DNA of 33,447 nucleotides, from contig JASJQH010000075.1 in NCBI GenBank assembly GCA_040143965.1, positions 1 to 33,447 on the forward strand, written 5' to 3'. This document shows, in pieces, positions 31,492 to 33,447 of the stretch. Position 1 is the stretch's first letter. Each line of letters begins with the position of its first letter. Under the pieces are notes generated by a model. It saw nothing but the letters and a program-made list of their open reading frames with translations, searched no databases and was not told where the DNA came from. A program made the position numbers and the translations under genes. The DNA is from Basidiobolus ranarum. Its lineage: Eukaryota; Basidiobolomycota; Basidiobolomycetes; Basidiobolales.

Positions 31492-31551
31492 TTTGAATTC
31501 AGTCAAGCTAGTATCACTAAATTTGAATTCAGTCAAGTTAGTATCACTAAA
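31492..31551 (+). repeat. Tandem duplication, two 30-base units
   Basis: The unit starts TTTGAATTCAGTCAAG and ends GTATCACTAAA; the two copies differ by one base. Lies about 430 bases upstream of the glucosaminidase start codon. Confidence 0.9.
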
Positions 31552-31812
31552 TATATTCTTTTTGATTTATAATTTGTTATGAATTTGCCGCTTGGGGTTA
31601 GAACATCCGATTTGTACCACAAAAAAATGAGTAACCAATAGTTCTCATGGTCTAGACGTATATAGGTTCTCTAACCTGATTCTCGGTATTTGCCTATCTA
31701 AACATCTTTACATCAGCTACCATTTCCACATCAGCTACTACAACCAACAGGGTGTCAACCAGAATTTGTCAGAATTAAATAGAACAACTAGGGCATATAT
31801 AATTCATTATGA

Positions 31813-31995
31813 TTATTTAGCTTTGAATGAAGCAGAAGTCCAAACATAAAAGTTCGTAGTTGTACTAACGCTACCAAATGGTTTAACTCCCTTAAAAGTC
31901 AGAGTGTAAGTACCACAAGGTACTTGAACTTCTTGTGCTTTTATGCTCCAGCAGAATACACCGACTGTGCCTATTTTTCTACGGGTTTGCGCATC
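31813..31995 (-). CDS. Candidate last exon of an unrecognised gene, possibly a secreted surface protein
   Basis: On the minus strand a frame of 60 codons runs from 31995 to TAA at 31815-31813 and has no ATG. It reads well as protein: VGVFCWSIKAQEVQVPCG, then TYTLTFKGVKPFGSVSTTT and a final NFYVWTSASFKAK. The frame begins just after a possible splice acceptor (GAGGTAG). The pattern of a VPxGTYTLTF strand followed by STTTNFYVW faintly resembles the C-terminal half of Kre9/KNH-type cell-wall domains; this is a weak guess from memory. Upstream exons would lie at 32000 and beyond, where I found only short unconvincing pieces, so the gene may be longer than seen or a decayed remnant. Confidence 0.4.
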   Translation of the reverse strand, partial: DAQTRRKIGTVGVFCWSIKAQEVQVPCGTYTLTFKGVKPFGSVSTTTNFYVWTSASFKAK

Positions 31996-33447
31996 CTACC
32001 TCGTATAGATATGGTTATGGCCATGCTCTCTCTTTGAGGAAATTTCGTTAACTATTAACGTCAATCATTGCATTAGGTTACTTGGCATTATGCATGCCCA
32101 TGGAGGTACCGGAATTATATATCTTTAAATTTGGAATTTCTCTATTTATTTTACTTTTTCCTCATCAGGCACTTCAAGATATCTAGACATATAACTACTT
32201 GAACCCTGGTAATATCTTTTCTACTCTGTCCCAATATTTATCAAGATACCTAGCTATGTAGAATGGCCTCCAAGGTTTCTTCGTAGCCAATTTTCCTTAT
32301 GGTTAAATAGATATGGCCATAGAATAAGCTGAGATTAACCATAACCATGTTATAAAATAAGAAACATCTTATTGCTATTTTTATTTCATGTAATATTAGA
32401 TAAATTCATTGTTAGCTTTTACAAGAGCTTACTAACATCTCTACTTACCCTCCTTGTGATTCTGTGATTTTTTTTATACATTAGCTAGTGTAGGGAGTTT
32501 TCCTTTAGAAATATTTTGATTATTTAACACCTAAATAATTGCTCCACCATTTGCAGATCCTTGACAAATAATGTTGCTATTCAAGTGCACATAATGTAGT
32601 AAGGGATATTACCCAGTCCCCCCTCTTACATGTTGAAATTAGCATTGCCTAAGCACCTGTATAGTTACATATAGCTTGGTACTTAGTTATCTTATATTTC
32701 ACTAAGATATTATCCATTATTCTCATGAGGAATTTACTTGGAATATTGACACCAACTTAGAAGTTCTCAGATATATAGACTTTTCAAACTTGTGCTAGAA
32801 GCCCCAAACTTTGCACACATGTTCCTAGAGCCTTCCTTAGCACATTCTACATGTTAGTCTGTTTACATGTTGACAAAACTATAAATGTCAACTGAATACT
32901 CAATAAATCAATAAGTGAAATCCACCAATATCTCTAATTCTCCAAACCGCTTCCAACAGGCTCCCAAATACTTTAACATTACACAGGTTAAAAAAGCTGC
33001 ATTAATATACCATAGAAGTGTTGGTTTTAGGCTATACCAAAAAAGAGATATCTAAGCATGATTATTACAGATCATATCCTGCTATATTACTCACTTGGTA
33101 TATAGTACAGCTTACTGAGACCACACCTTTTTGAAAATATCTTCAGAACCAATACTTTTCCATTAACTACACAAATACGCTTTACACCCCATTCAAGTAA
33201 GGCTCAAGTAATAAAATCAGGAATGAGATTCAATAACAAATATGATGTTATCAATACTCCAATTCCATACAAACAGTGAATCAACTTTACTAAACAATGA
33301 GGTTGTTCAGTGCAGAATCTCAGTACTGTTAGAGTAGGAGATATTAGTAGTGCAGATCCTGATCATGTAATGGTAGAGAGTTAGTTTGCTAGACAGCTAG
33401 GCTTGGTGTTCCTTCACTGCTAGGTATACTAGCCTAATACAGCATAT
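31996..33447. other. AT-rich gene-poor end of the window
   Basis: 1.45 kb with no frame above 60 codons. A few short protein-like minus-strand stretches occur (about 32160-32300, and near 32940-33000), and two similar strings (CATAGCTAGGTATCTTGAT and TATGTCTAGATATCTTGAA on the minus strand) hint at a diverged duplication. A good splice donor on the minus strand (GGAGG then GTAAGTAG) lies near 32445. The stretch could hold 5' parts of the gene ending at 31813, or an old decayed element; no family can be named. Confidence 0.35.

Larger units (their letters stand above)
31066..31812. promoter_or_regulatory. Promoter region of the glucosaminidase gene with short tandem repeats
   Basis: A TATAAA on the minus strand (31171-31176) lies about 106 bases before the start codon and is a plausible core promoter. 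Further upstream are two adjacent duplications (31458-31483 and 31492-31551) and a repeated ACATCAGCTAC near 31710-31740. No coding frame was seen until the minus-strand exon candidate that ends at 31813. Confidence 0.5.

Overview
The window looks like nuclear DNA of an early-diverging filamentous fungus, most likely Mucoromycota. The protein-coding genes carry many short GT-AG introns (about 54 to 124 bases). Intergenic DNA is AT-rich, and TTAGGG-type telobox motifs recur in it. The gene set mixes fungal types (fungal-style ceramide synthase, MATA-type HMG box) with genes shared with animals and missing from budding yeast (VMP1, alpha-N-acetylglucosaminidase). The phylum call is an inference from gene content. 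No mobile element could be named with confidence, and there is no rRNA, tRNA or CRISPR.

Layout, left to right: the last 23 codons of an unrecognised + strand gene (2-73); a Sec7-PH-coiled-coil Arf exchange factor of the EFA6/Yel1 kind (-, 661-3175, 8 exons); a 14-3-3 protein (+, 4788-5744); a ceramide synthase (+, 6287-7494); VMP1 (-, 7864-9489, 7 exons); a 2.1 kb gap; 2-oxoglutarate dehydrogenase E1 (+, 11586-14681, no intron in the coding part); a membrane-anchored RBR-type E3 ubiquitin ligase (-, 15696-17815, 9 exons); a small eight-cysteine GPI-anchored secreted protein (-, 19498-19980); a 74-residue hypothetical protein (+, 21013-21237); a MATA-type HMG-box regulator (+, 22050-23393); bleomycin hydrolase (+, 23919-25280); a secreted alpha-carbonic anhydrase (+, 25742-26708); alpha-N-acetylglucosaminidase (-, 28249-31065); and a gene-poor AT-rich end holding one plausible terminal exon on the minus strand (31813-31995).

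Most genes are housekeeping or membrane-traffic functions and do not form a cluster. Two ER-membrane lipid genes (ceramide synthase and VMP1) lie tail to tail 369 bases apart. Three genes encode secreted or surface proteins (GPI protein, carbonic anhydrase, glucosaminidase). The least ordinary gene is the RBR ligase. It has an N-terminal hydrophobic segment and a RING1 in which Asp sits where His is usual. Its IBR zinc domain is split by an insert of about 150 residues, and the catalytic RING2 cysteine is intact. I found no clearly new multi-gene system; that ligase is the strongest candidate for undescribed biology. All exon borders were read by eye from frame, splice consensus and family alignment from memory.
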